Below are positions 33,829-41,985 of a DNA stretch of 64,000 nucleotides, one piece after another. A program made the position numbers and the translations under genes. Position 1 is the first letter of the stretch; every line of letters starts with the position of its first letter. The notes beneath the pieces were generated by a model that was not told the origin of the DNA, did no database searches, and was given only the letters and a program-made list of their open reading frames with translations. This stretch comes from Bacteroidales bacterium (lineage in GTDB: Bacteria > Bacteroidota > Bacteroidia > Bacteroidales > WCHB1-69), in the NCBI GenBank assembly GCA_017525505.1, contig JAFXSR010000004.1:1-64000 (forward strand), in the 5' to 3' direction.

Positions 33829-34872
33829 ATGAAAATTATTCTGAAAAATCTGATATTGTTGCTTTTGTGCTGCATGATAGCTGGTTACGCTATGGCGCAA
33901 GATAATTTAAACCGTGTGGACAAGAACGGTAAAAAGCAGGGCCCGTGGAAAAAATACGATAAGGGAGTGCTGGTATATGAGGGACAGTTTGTAAATGACG
34001 TGCCCCAGGGTACTTTCAAATATTATTATCCCAACGGAAAATTGAAAAGTGTGAGCGAGTTTGTGACAGGCGTTTCCAAAGTGAATGTCATCAACTATCA
34101 CGAAAACGGCAATGTGGCCTCCAAGGGAACCTTTATCAATCAACAAAAAGACGGTCTTTGGCAGTATTTCAGCGATAAAAATGTGCTTCTTTCAGAAGAG
34201 AACTACAAACTGGGCAAGAAAAACGGCCGTTTTGTGACCTATTCGGTGGATGGTTACAAGCTGAAAGAGGAACAGTATGCCGATAACCAGTTGAATGGCG
34301 AGTGCAAGAGCTATTTCGAAAAAGAGGAAATTTTTATGGTGTCCCATTATATCAATGGCAAGCTGAATGGAGAAATGGTGACCTACTACCCTGGTGCAAT
34401 AATCTCACAGAAAGGTGTTTACTATAATGGACTACGCACGGGTGAGTGGGAAACCTATGACGCAAAGGGACAGATTAGACTGTCGGAAGAGTTTGACAAG
34501 GAAGGTCGGCTGCTGAAAAAGTATATGTACTTGTATGTCAACGGACAGCCTCAGAAAATCAAACAGAACCTGATCGCATACTTCCAGAAAAAAGGGGAGA
34601 ACAAGACTACTGCGATTCTGAGAAATGGCAACAAAATAGAAACTACCGAGAGCCTTTCCACGATTGTACAATGGCTGGACAAGCTTGAATATGTGCCTGT
34701 TACACCGAAATTGTACGCCGAGATGTCCTGTGTCAGAGGTTATAAGAATATTGATGAGAAGACCATCAAGGTTGTGCTGAAGCCCGCTTTGGATTACGAG
34801 GTGATTGCCCAGGATGAGGATGCCGACTTGATTCGCTCGCTGTTTGCCACGGGAGAACCGTCGGAGAATTAG
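33829..34872 (+). CDS. Exported protein with MORN/YwqK-type repeats
   Basis: 347 residues from ATG 33829 with a signal peptide (LLLLCCMIAGYAMAQ). The body consists of at least six repeats of about 23 residues of the kind GKKQGPWKKYDKGVLVYEGQ, that is G-x-W/F-x-x-Y-x-x-(G/N)G-x-L/I, the MORN-like pattern used by the YwqK antitoxin family. The last about 100 residues are not repeat-like. In this phylum such proteins are common and exported, so an antitoxin role is not implied; function is unknown. A -7 box lies just upstream. The gene is followed by the 9-mer repeat array. Confidence 0.85.
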   Translation: MKIILKNLILLLLCCMIAGYAMAQDNLNRVDKNGKKQGPWKKYDKGVLVYEGQFVNDVPQGTFKYYYPNGKLKSVSEFVTGVSKVNVINYHENGNVASKGTFINQQKDGLWQYFSDKNVLLSEENYKLGKKNGRFVTYSVDGYKLKEEQYADNQLNGECKSYFEKEEIFMVSHYINGKLNGEMVTYYPGAIISQKGVYYNGLRTGEWETYDAKGQIRLSEEFDKEGRLLKKYMYLYVNGQPQKIKQNLIAYFQKKGENKTTAILRNGNKIETTESLSTIVQWLDKLEYVPVTPKLYAEMSCVRGYKNIDEKTIKVVLKPALDYEVIAQDEDADLIRSLFATGEPSEN

Positions 34873-34901
34873 TTGATGTGCCATGTATGAGGCCGTGTGA
34901 G

Positions 34902-35023
34902 CGTTAAGACGTTAAGGCGTTAAGACATGCACTCCGTGCATTCGTTAAGACGGAATTCGGCTTTACGTCTCCACGTCTTCACGTCTCCACGAACGAGCGG
35001 AGCGAGTGTCTCCACGCCTCCAC
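34902..35023. repeat. 9-mer repeat array A with embedded palindromes
   Basis: Units cgttaagac and cgttaaggc (34902-34951) face variants of the complement (gtctccacg, gtcttcacg; 34967-35023). The palindrome ATGCAC-tcc-GTGCAT lies at 34927-34941 between two units, and acgagcggagcgagt lies near 34993-35007. This fills the first half of the 349-bp gap before the sigma factor; the rest (35024-35221) is its promoter and leader. Confidence 0.85.
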
Positions 35024-35113
35024 GAAAAATCCTTACATAAAAATATTATACTGATTTTCAGTATTTTGTAATTTTTTTGATTCAAAAGTGATGTAGGAAT
35101 CAAAAAAAGGTTA

Positions 35114-35121
35114 TATCTTTG
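35114..35121 (+). promoter_or_regulatory. -7 promoter box for the ECF sigma factor
   Basis: TATCTTTG matches TAnnTTTG. It implies a leader of about 95-100 bases before ATG 35222. Confidence 0.65.
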
Positions 35122-35160
35122 CAAAAAATTTGACGCATAACCTTTAAAATCATAGGAGGA

Positions 35161-35237
35161 ACATTATCGATTAGACTTTTACCATTTTTATTATTCATAA
35201 TAAAAAAAAAGGGAGGTCCCTATGAAATCGATAATGT
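35161..35237 (+). promoter_or_regulatory. Sigma-factor leader with a 12-bp stem enclosing ribosome site and start
   Basis: acattatcgatt (35161-35172) is the exact complement of aatcgataatgt (35226-35237), which lies just inside the coding sequence. The loop contains ggaggtccc and the ATG. A second AGGAGG lies at 35154-35159 just before the stem. Such a fold could regulate translation; this is inference. Confidence 0.55.
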
Positions 35238-35803
35238 CAAGCGACAGCGACTTAATACGTTTATATTTGGATGGTGACGAATCAGCGTTGAAGGCTTTGA
35301 TTTTGCGCCATGAGGAAAAGATTTTCACCTATATTCTCTCGTCCGTCAAGAGTCGGGAGTTGGCGGAAGATTTGTTCCAGGATACATTTATCAAGGTGAT
35401 CAACACCTTGCGAGCCGGCGCCTATAAGGACGAAGGCAAGTTTGCCCAGTGGGTGATGCGCATTGCCAATAATCTGAAAATCGACTATTTCAGGAAAGCG
35501 CAGCGGCTTCCCGCCTACGAGAGCAATGGCGAATTTGATGTTTTTGACACGCTCAGCATCGAAGATCCGTCGGTGGAGCAGAAGATGATACAGGAACAGG
35601 TTTATTCCGACATCCAGGAATTGCTGCACTATTTGCCGGAAGAGCAACGAGAGGTTCTGGAGATGCGTATCTATCAGGATATCAGTTTTAAAGAGATTGC
35701 AGAACTGACGAAAGTGAGCATCAACACCGCTTTGGGCCGTATGCGTTATGCGCTGATTAACCTGCGCAAGATGATTGAGGAGAAAAATGTGGTGTTGTCC
35801 TAA
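35222..35803 (+). CDS. ECF-type RNA polymerase sigma factor (sigma-70 family)
   Basis: 193 residues. Region 2 is at residues about 20-90 (LVLR-type helix, SRELAEDLFQDTFIKVI for the -10 reading part, FAQWVMRIANNLKIDYFRK) and region 4 at about 130-185 (LPEEQREVLEMRIYQDISFKEIAELTKVSINTALGRMRYA). There is no region 1 or 3, hence an ECF-type factor. No anti-sigma gene is adjacent; instead a 52-residue protein and others follow. It has a long, structured leader and a Shine-Dalgarno close to the ATG. Confidence 0.93.
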   Translation: MKSIMSSDSDLIRLYLDGDESALKALILRHEEKIFTYILSSVKSRELAEDLFQDTFIKVINTLRAGAYKDEGKFAQWVMRIANNLKIDYFRKAQRLPAYESNGEFDVFDTLSIEDPSVEQKMIQEQVYSDIQELLHYLPEEQREVLEMRIYQDISFKEIAELTKVSINTALGRMRYALINLRKMIEEKNVVLS

Positions 35804-35833
35804 AAATTTGATTTTTATTTTTCTTATTATCAG

Positions 35834-35866
35834 AGGGTTGGAATCTTTTTTTAAGAAACCAACCCT
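35834..35866 (+). terminator. Hairpin after the sigma-factor gene
   Basis: AGGGTTGG pairs with CCAACCCT around a T-rich 17-base loop, 31 bases after the stop codon. The T tract after it is short. Confidence 0.6.
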
Positions 35867-35932
35867 TTCTTGTAAAATAAATCGGCTGCTCTTGCGTTAT
35901 TAAGGGTGAATTGCTCACAAGAAAAAAAGCCT

Positions 35933-36088
35933 ATGGAAAAAACTTTGACCCTTTCACAAGAACAGAACCCTAAAGAAATGAAGCTTGAACGTCCCCGCAG
36001 AAGCGTGATACAGAATATCTTGAATTACTCAAAAGCCATGCAGGTGGTGTCAGTGCCCTGCGGAGTTTCGTTTATTCTGCTCAATAAT
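35933..36088 (+). CDS. 52-residue protein downstream of the sigma factor
   Basis: From ATG 35933 (an earlier in-frame ATG at 35906 is less likely) the product is basic in its middle and ends NILNYSKAMQVVSVPCGVSF plus a short tail. Small proteins with an 'ILNYS+' motif after sigma factors occur in Bacteroidota from memory; I cannot confirm this here. No membrane segment or known domain is visible. It could be a small partner of the sigma factor, which is only a guess from position. Confidence 0.6.
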
Positions 36089-36096
36089 TAGTATTG

Positions 36097-36216
36097 ATGA
36101 CTCAACCTCCTGAATCGGATTCCTCTGTCCCAGTGTTTCGTATACGAAAAGCTGTTAAACAGGACGAATCTTGTAATGCGTTTTTGGGAGAGGTGTTGTT
36201 GAAATGGAAAATGTAA
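36097..36216 (+). CDS. Possible 39-residue ORF
   Basis: ATG 36097 follows the previous gene's stop after a few bases and its frame ends at 36216, overlapping the next gene by 13 bases. The tight packing suggests it may be real, but the product (MTQPPESDSSVPVFRIRK...) has no recognisable feature. Confidence 0.3.
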   Translation: MTQPPESDSSVPVFRIRKAVKQDESCNAFLGEVLLKWKM

Positions 36217-36713
36217 GAGGAACATATACATTCCATTTACAGGGAAGATTGGCAATTTCCGTCATAGGATGCACGATGGCCGTGTTGTGCGCTCTTGTGT
36301 TGGCCGTAATTCTCATTATCATGCAAGCCTATGTTGCGCTTGTTGTACCTGCTATGTGGGCAGTTATAGGGATTGTCTTTCTGCTGCTGGGAAAGACAAA
36401 ATGTAAAGAGTTCATCACTATTTCTCCGGAGGGTATCATGGCTCTAGGTGTTCAATCACAAGTTGGAGGTAAGTGGGTTGAAACAAACCAGGTGGAGCGT
36501 TTCTCATGGACTCAAATCAAGAATGTTGAATTTACGAGATTCTTAGGTCTTAATCCTGTTTGTTTGTATATCAACCTGGTGGATGGGAATAAGTATTTTT
36601 TTGATCTAAGAAGATTCTATAATTCATATAAAATTATCGATAGGTTGCGGGAATATGTGACTTGCAAGGATTTAGGCAATAGCAATGCCAATAATCACCA
36701 ATGCTTACGGTAA
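36204..36713 (+). CDS. Membrane protein with PH-like cytosolic domain
   Basis: 169 residues. Two hydrophobic helices near the N-terminus (ISVIGCTMAVLCALVLAVIL; YVALVVPAMWAVIGIVFLLL) are followed by a strand-rich domain (FITISPEGIMALG, then RFSWTQIKNVEF, then NKYFFDLRRFYN and a closing helix), which fits bacterial PH-like domains. Function is unknown. It is the last gene of the sigma-factor cluster. Confidence 0.75.
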   Translation: MENVRGTYTFHLQGRLAISVIGCTMAVLCALVLAVILIIMQAYVALVVPAMWAVIGIVFLLLGKTKCKEFITISPEGIMALGVQSQVGGKWVETNQVERFSWTQIKNVEFTRFLGLNPVCLYINLVDGNKYFFDLRRFYNSYKIIDRLREYVTCKDLGNSNANNHQCLR

Positions 36714-36858
36714 TAGTAGTCACCAATTCTCATCAGCAGGACAGCGTTGTCAAAGACCTCCTGTCTATGGAAATCATTTCGGGAGTGTATTCTTTTAGCA
36801 CGATTGTAGCATAGCAAATTTTTTTGCATGAGTCAGCGCATATTCCGAAAAAAATGCG

Positions 36859-36866
36859 TAAGTTTG
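36859..36866 (+). promoter_or_regulatory. -7 promoter box for gcvT
   Basis: TAAGTTTG fits TAnnTTTG, 44 bases before ATG 36910. The 196-bp gap before gcvT shows no other feature; I see no glycine riboswitch. Confidence 0.55.
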
Positions 36867-36909
36867 CAATTTGGAACATTTTAAATTTTTAACATTAATA
36901 CAAAACAAA

Positions 36910-38001
36910 ATGAAACAGACAGTATTCAAAGAAACTCATGAGAAATTAGGTGCCAAAATGGTTGAATTTGCAGGCTTTTACATGCCCATCCAGTATGAGG
37001 GCGTGTCCGCTGAACACCTGCATGTGAGAAGCAAAGTCGGTGTGTTCGATGTGTCACACATGGGCGAATTCACCGTGAAAGGTCCCAAAGCATTAGACTT
37101 GCTCCAGTACATCACCTCTAACGATGTGGCCGCCCTCTTCCCCGGTAAGGTACAGTACTCATGCTTCCCCAACGGCCAGGGTGGCATCGTGGACGACCTC
37201 TTGGTTTACAACATCGCCGAAAACGACTATCTGTTGGTGGTGAACGCAGCTAATATCGACAAAGATTGGGCATGGGTGAGCAAACAGAACGAGAAATTCG
37301 GCGCCGAAATCGCCAATATCTCCGACAATATCTCACAGTTGGCCGTTCAGGGTCCCTTGGCATTGAAGGCCATGCAGAAACTGACCGATGCCAATGTCAT
37401 CGACATGGAATATTATACCACCAAGACCATCACCTTCGCTGGTATTCCTAATGTCATTTTCTCTACCACAGGTTACACGGGTGCCGGTGGATGCGAGATT
37501 TATTTCAAGAACGAGGATGCCCTCAAGGTTTGGGACGCTGTGTTCGAGGCTGGTAAGGAATTCGACATCAAACCTATTGGTTTGGGTGCCCGTGATACTT
37601 TGCGTCTGGAAATGGGCTTCTGCCTCTATGGCCACGAAATCGACGACACCATCACTCCCGTTGAGGCAGGTTTGGGTTGGATTACCAAGTTTGTGGATCA
37701 CAAGAACTTTATCGACAAGGATTTCATGTTGAATCTGAAAGCCAATGGCATGAGAAAGAAACTGGCTGGTTTCGAAATGATTGAACGCGGTATTCCGCGT
37801 CTGGAATATGAGGTTTGCGATGCAGAAGGCAATCACATTGGTATTGTTCGTTCAGGTACTTTCGGACCTTCTATCAACAAGTCAGTGGGTACCGCTTGGC
37901 TGAAACCCGAATTTGCCAAATCAGGCACGGAAATCTACATCAAAATCCGTGAGAAACTGGTGAAGGCTGTTACCGTGAAAATGCCGTTCTATAAGGGATA
38001 A
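36910..38001 (+). CDS. gcvT: Glycine cleavage system T protein (aminomethyltransferase)
   Basis: 363 residues from ATG 36910 (the frame is open 13 codons further up but includes the promoter). The T protein moves the methylene group from the lipoyl arm of GcvH to tetrahydrofolate, releasing ammonia. Conserved stretches: FYMPIQYEGVSAEHLHVRS, VFDVSHMGEF, GLGARDTLRLEMGFCLYGHE and the late GTFGPSINKSVGTAW. The other glycine-cleavage genes are not in the window. Confidence 0.96.
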   Translation: MKQTVFKETHEKLGAKMVEFAGFYMPIQYEGVSAEHLHVRSKVGVFDVSHMGEFTVKGPKALDLLQYITSNDVAALFPGKVQYSCFPNGQGGIVDDLLVYNIAENDYLLVVNAANIDKDWAWVSKQNEKFGAEIANISDNISQLAVQGPLALKAMQKLTDANVIDMEYYTTKTITFAGIPNVIFSTTGYTGAGGCEIYFKNEDALKVWDAVFEAGKEFDIKPIGLGARDTLRLEMGFCLYGHEIDDTITPVEAGLGWITKFVDHKNFIDKDFMLNLKANGMRKKLAGFEMIERGIPRLEYEVCDAEGNHIGIVRSGTFGPSINKSVGTAWLKPEFAKSGTEIYIKIREKLVKAVTVKMPFYKG

Positions 38002-38017
38002 TCGTATAGACGAGAAG

Positions 38018-38108
38018 GCGTTAAGGCGTGGAGACGGATATCGTCTTAACGAATGCACAAGTGCATGTCTTCACGAACGTACAAAGTACGTGTCTTAACG
38101 TCTTAACG
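38018..38108. repeat. 9-mer repeat array B with embedded palindromes
   Basis: Units cgttaaggc and cgtggagac (38019-38036) are followed by gtcttaacg, gtcttcacg and two gtcttaacg. Between units sit ATGCAC-aa-GTGCAT (38053-38066) and ACGTAC-aaa-GTACGT (38077-38091). The ATGCAC palindrome is the same as in array A. Confidence 0.88.
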
Positions 38109-38125
38109 TAACCGACAAAAGAAAT

Positions 38126-38596
38126 ATGTATCAAAAAAAATTCATGGAGGAAGCCGTTGCCCTGTCCCGAAAATGTCTCGGGACAGGCAAGGGTGGACCT
38201 TTTGGTGCTGTGGTGGTGAAGGACGGCCAGATTGTGGGCCGCGGCAGTAACAGCGTCACTTTGCTGAACGACCCCACCGCCCATGCCGAGGTGATGGCCA
38301 TTAGGGAAGCCTGCAAAAACTTGGGCACATTTCAGTTGGAGGGTTGTGAGATTTATACCAGCTGCGAACCATGCCCTATGTGTATGGGGGCCATCTACTG
38401 GGCCCGTCCCGAACGGGTGTATTATGCGGCCGATCGCCAGGATGCCGCAAGGGCTGGCTTTGATGATTCGTTTATATACGAGGAATTGGATTTGCCGCTC
38501 ATGGAACGTAAAATCATAAGCGAACAACACGACCGTGCCATTGCTGAGAACGTGTTCCAACAATGGAAAAATTTGGATAATAAGATTGATTACTAA
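38126..38596 (+). CDS. guaD: Guanine deaminase (cytidine/deoxycytidylate deaminase superfamily)
   Basis: 156 residues. It converts guanine to xanthine and ammonia. The zinc and proton-shuttle motif DPTAHAEVMAI and the second zinc motif SCEPCPMCMGAIYWAR are in place. Full-length similarity to the Bacillus GuaD type is strong, including GGPFGAVVVKDG and ARAGFDDSFIYEELD, which argues against tRNA adenosine deaminase. The porin gene starts three bases after its stop, so they are probably cotranscribed though unrelated in function. Confidence 0.93.
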   Translation: MYQKKFMEEAVALSRKCLGTGKGGPFGAVVVKDGQIVGRGSNSVTLLNDPTAHAEVMAIREACKNLGTFQLEGCEIYTSCEPCPMCMGAIYWARPERVYYAADRQDAARAGFDDSFIYEELDLPLMERKIISEQHDRAIAENVFQQWKNLDNKIDY

Positions 38597-38599
38597 AAA

Positions 38600-40498
38600 A
38601 TGAAGACCATTCGTCTGCTTTTCCTGCTTTGTTTGTTGAGTGTCCCTTTCCTGTTGAGAGCGCAGGAGGAAGACACCCAGGATGACAGACATTATCCCAA
38701 ACATGAGGTAGATTCTGTGATGGCCTTCTCACCGGATTTCATGCCGGTGTTTTACGATGTGATTGAACCACATTGGATTAGACCGCTGCATTTGAAGCCG
38801 GTAGATACTTCCATGGCGCAGATACATCAGTATGACCCTCTCGTCAAGAATTACAACTTGTGCCAGGATCTGGGCTTGCCAGGACAGGCACATCAGTTTA
38901 TGAATTATGATTATGAAAGAGAGCTGGGGTTCTCAATGATTACCCTTCCATACCCTTTGTTATGGAAGACCCAGCGGGATGTGAGGTTTTATGACGTGCA
39001 GACCTCCTTCACCAATCTTTCTTTCACCTATGGCATCGCCACCATGTATGAGTTTGATGCTACCCATACACAGAAATTCAAGGGAGTGACTGCCGCTTTC
39101 GACATGCACGCTTATTCCAATGAAGGTTATTTTCTGAACCAGAAGGCCAGAAATATCAATATTAACGCCTTGATCAACTATGAAGAACCTGCTGGAATAT
39201 ATGGTTTCACAGTTTCTTATATCTTTAACCGCCTGAAAGCCCAGGAGAATGGCGGTTTGCGCGACACTTCGCTTTTTGCCCATAATGCCGCGGATGCCCT
39301 GACGGGTTATCCGGTGAAGTCGGAGTACGGTTCCTCCAAAATCAGAACCCACGATTTGCTGTTTCAACAGTATGTCAATATCCGAGACAAAAAAAAACGC
39401 TATTATGGCACTATTACTCATAGTTTACAGTTCAAGCATCTGAGTACGGATTATTTGGACTATCGTTTTGACTCGACCTTCTACCAGAAGAATTTCTATT
39501 TCTCCACTGACACTACCTTTGATACCATACGCTGTTATAGCATTATCAATTCCATCCAATGGTCGAACTATAAGCCCATGGATACCTTGCCGTCAAAAAA
39601 GTATTTCCTGAGGGCGGCTATGGGCTTGATGCATGAGTATGTGAATTCGCGATGGCAGCCTTATTATGTGGGCAATACTTTTACGCTCTTCGGACGTATT
39701 CATGTGCGCCTTTTCGGAGTGATGGATCTGTATGGACGCATGGCTTATTCCTTCGAAGGGTATAACAAGAACGATGTGGTGGCTTCTTTGGGGGTGCAGT
39801 GGATGATTCAGAAGAAGTGGGACCACCGATTGGGAGGTGAGGTTAGTTTTTATCGTAATTCGCCGGATTATATTTATGACACATACATTGGAAACCATAA
39901 TTTGTGGTTATGGAAAGATTGGCCTAAACAGAATACGTTGAAATTCAATGCATTCTGGACGATGATGAACTATAAGGTGGAATTCAATTATTTCATGTTG
40001 CACAATATGGTGCGACTCAATGCGGATTTTCAGCCTTTCCTTACAGAAAAGTTTGCGAATGTGGTTCAACTGCATCTGTTCGCGCCTATCAGGGTGAAGG
40101 GTTTTGGTCTGGATATCAATGCTTACGTGCAATATTCCAGCAGTGATGCGGTGAATGTGCCCTTGTTCGCTTTCAAGGCTTCACCATATTATATTTTTAA
40201 TGTTTTGCGTGGAAAGCTGAAAATCCAGATTGGTATGGACTTGATGTATAACACGTTATACTATGCTGATGGTTATGATCCGGTCTTGCATCAGTTCTAT
40301 TGCCAGCGTAAAATGAAGGTGGGGAATTATCCGTATTGGGATGTGAACCTCACCATGCGAATCAAACGTATAAGCTTTTTCTTCCGGGCAGGTCATGTGT
40401 TGTCCGGTGTGATTGGCCAGAACTATTATCTGACCCCGGATTATCCGGCAATGGGACGTAATTTCCAGGTGGGCATTAATTGGAGATTCTATGACTAA
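38600..40498 (+). CDS. Putative outer-membrane porin (PF14121 type)
   Basis: 632 residues with a signal peptide (RLLFLLCLLSVPFLLRAQ). The mature protein is rich in aromatic residues in alternating strands across its whole length and ends in a typical barrel terminus (NFQVGINWRFYD). The early segment FYDVIEPHWIRPL and the stretch VRFYDVQTSFTNLSFTYG fit the bacteroidetal 'putative porin' family. It presumably forms a barrel for small solutes; substrate unknown. It follows guaD by three bases. Confidence 0.85.
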   Translation: MKTIRLLFLLCLLSVPFLLRAQEEDTQDDRHYPKHEVDSVMAFSPDFMPVFYDVIEPHWIRPLHLKPVDTSMAQIHQYDPLVKNYNLCQDLGLPGQAHQFMNYDYERELGFSMITLPYPLLWKTQRDVRFYDVQTSFTNLSFTYGIATMYEFDATHTQKFKGVTAAFDMHAYSNEGYFLNQKARNININALINYEEPAGIYGFTVSYIFNRLKAQENGGLRDTSLFAHNAADALTGYPVKSEYGSSKIRTHDLLFQQYVNIRDKKKRYYGTITHSLQFKHLSTDYLDYRFDSTFYQKNFYFSTDTTFDTIRCYSIINSIQWSNYKPMDTLPSKKYFLRAAMGLMHEYVNSRWQPYYVGNTFTLFGRIHVRLFGVMDLYGRMAYSFEGYNKNDVVASLGVQWMIQKKWDHRLGGEVSFYRNSPDYIYDTYIGNHNLWLWKDWPKQNTLKFNAFWTMMNYKVEFNYFMLHNMVRLNADFQPFLTEKFANVVQLHLFAPIRVKGFGLDINAYVQYSSSDAVNVPLFAFKASPYYIFNVLRGKLKIQIGMDLMYNTLYYADGYDPVLHQFYCQRKMKVGNYPYWDVNLTMRIKRISFFFRAGHVLSGVIGQNYYLTPDYPAMGRNFQVGINWRFYD

Positions 40499-40499
40499 A

Positions 40500-40592
40500 A
40501 TAAGTTGAAAACTGAAAGTTGACAGTTGAAAGTCAGATTATGTATTTTGAACTTTGAATTCTGAATTCTGAATTTTGAATTTTATTGAATTA
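40500..40592. repeat. Degenerate 7-bp tandem tract between porin and fumC
   Basis: Heptamers such as GTTGAAA and CTGAAAG, then TTTGAAT and TCTGAAT, fill the gap. There is no gene here. Confidence 0.8.
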
Positions 40593-40598
40593 AATAAG

Positions 40599-41972
40599 AT
40601 GAGTGAATATAGGATAGAGAAGGATACGATGGGAACGGTGCAGGTGCCGTGCGACAAGCTCTGGGGGGCACAGACCCAGCGTTCTTACGAGAATTTCAAG
40701 ATAGGCGGACAGCGTATGCCTTTGGAAGTGGTACACGCATTGGCAAACGTGAAGAAGGCTGCCGCCTACGCCAACTGCGAGCTGGGGGTACTTCCAGCGG
40801 AGAAAAGGGACGCTATTGCCACTTGCTGTGACGAGATTGCGTCGGGCATGCTGGACGGGCATTTCCCGTTGTGCGTGTGGCAGACGGGCTCGGGCACGCA
40901 GACCAACATGAATGTAAATGAGGTGGTGGTCAATAGGGCGGAGCAGAAGTTGAAAGGCCAAATTGATGTGAACAACCGCCTGCTTTCGGCCAATGACGAT
41001 GTGAACAAGTCGCAGTCCACCAACGATGTTTTTCCTACTGCCATACGTGTGGCAGCGACACGTATGCTGACAGAACAAACCCTGCCGGCACTGGAAGGTC
41101 TGATTAAGACCTATCAGGAGAAAATTGATGAGTTCGGAGAGATTAAGAAAATTGGGAGAACCCATTTGATGGATGCCACACCCTTGACCTTGGGCGAGGA
41201 GCTGTCGGGGCATCAGTCGCAGGTGAAACACGGGGTTGAGTGCTTGAAAAATGCCATGAAACATCTGATGGAATTGCCTTTGGGTGGCACGGCGGTTGGG
41301 AATGGGCTGAATACCCCCAATGGCTACGACCGTCTGGCATTGGACTATCTCAATAAGTTCACTGGATTGAATTTTACCAATTCGGAGAACAAGTTCGAGG
41401 CGATGGCCAGCCATGACAGTATGGTTGAGGTTTCGGGTGCTTTGAAACGTCTGGCTGTGTCGCTGATGAAAATCGCCAACGATATCAGACTGCTGTCATC
41501 GGGACCGCGCTGTGGAATCGGGGAATTGACGATTCCTGCCAATGAGCCGGGTTCGTCCATTATGCCGGGAAAGGTAAATCCTACCCAGTGCGAGGCTCTG
41601 ACCATGGTGTGTTGCCAAGTAATTGGCAATGACGCGGCGATGACTTGCGGAGGCTTCCAAGGACATTTGGACCTGAATGTTTTCATGCCGCTGATGGCTG
41701 CCAATTTACTGCATTCGGCACGGATTCTGGCTGATGCGGTAGAGTCTTTCAACCAGCATTGTCTGTCGGGAATGAAACCTAATAAAGAGAAAATTGATTA
41801 TTATCTGAAGAATTCGCTGATGCTGGTGACCAAGCTGAGTCCCACTATAGGCTATTATAATGCAGCCAAAATCGCCCAGTACGCCTTTGAACAGAATTTA
41901 AGTTTGAGAGAGGCGGCTATGGCGTTGAATATCTTATCGGAAGAGGAATTTGACAAAATTATGAGAATATAA
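40599..41972 (+). CDS. fumC: Class II fumarate hydratase
   Basis: 457 residues from ATG 40599. It interconverts fumarate and malate. The superfamily signature [15 protein letters not shown] is present, as are [11 protein letters not shown] near residue 105 and [14 protein letters not shown] near 190, which mark FumC rather than aspartase. The following oxidoreductase gene starts 14 bases after its stop, so they form an operon. No clear -7 box was found in the repeat-filled upstream gap. Confidence 0.95.
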   Translation: MSEYRIEKDTMGTVQVPCDKLWGAQTQRSYENFKIGGQRMPLEVVHALANVKKAAAYANCELGVLPAEKRDAIATCCDEIASGMLDGHFPLCVWQTGSGTQTNMNVNEVVVNRAEQKLKGQIDVNNRLLSANDDVNKSQSTNDVFPTAIRVAATRMLTEQTLPALEGLIKTYQEKIDEFGEIKKIGRTHLMDATPLTLGEELSGHQSQVKHGVECLKNAMKHLMELPLGGTAVGNGLNTPNGYDRLALDYLNKFTGLNFTNSENKFEAMASHDSMVEVSGALKRLAVSLMKIANDIRLLSSGPRCGIGELTIPANEPGSSIMPGKVNPTQCEALTMVCCQVIGNDAAMTCGGFQGHLDLNVFMPLMAANLLHSARILADAVESFNQHCLSGMKPNKEKIDYYLKNSLMLVTKLSPTIGYYNAAKIAQYAFEQNLSLREAAMALNILSEEEFDKIMRI

Positions 41973-41985
41973 AAAATCAATCGTT

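Noticed and set aside
33829-34872. YwqK-type antitoxin role for the MORN-repeat protein
   Set aside because: The protein has a signal peptide and no adjacent toxin gene, so the family label does not imply that function.
36714-36909. Glycine riboswitch before gcvT
   Set aside because: No conserved aptamer core could be recognised in the gap; only a -7 box is supported.
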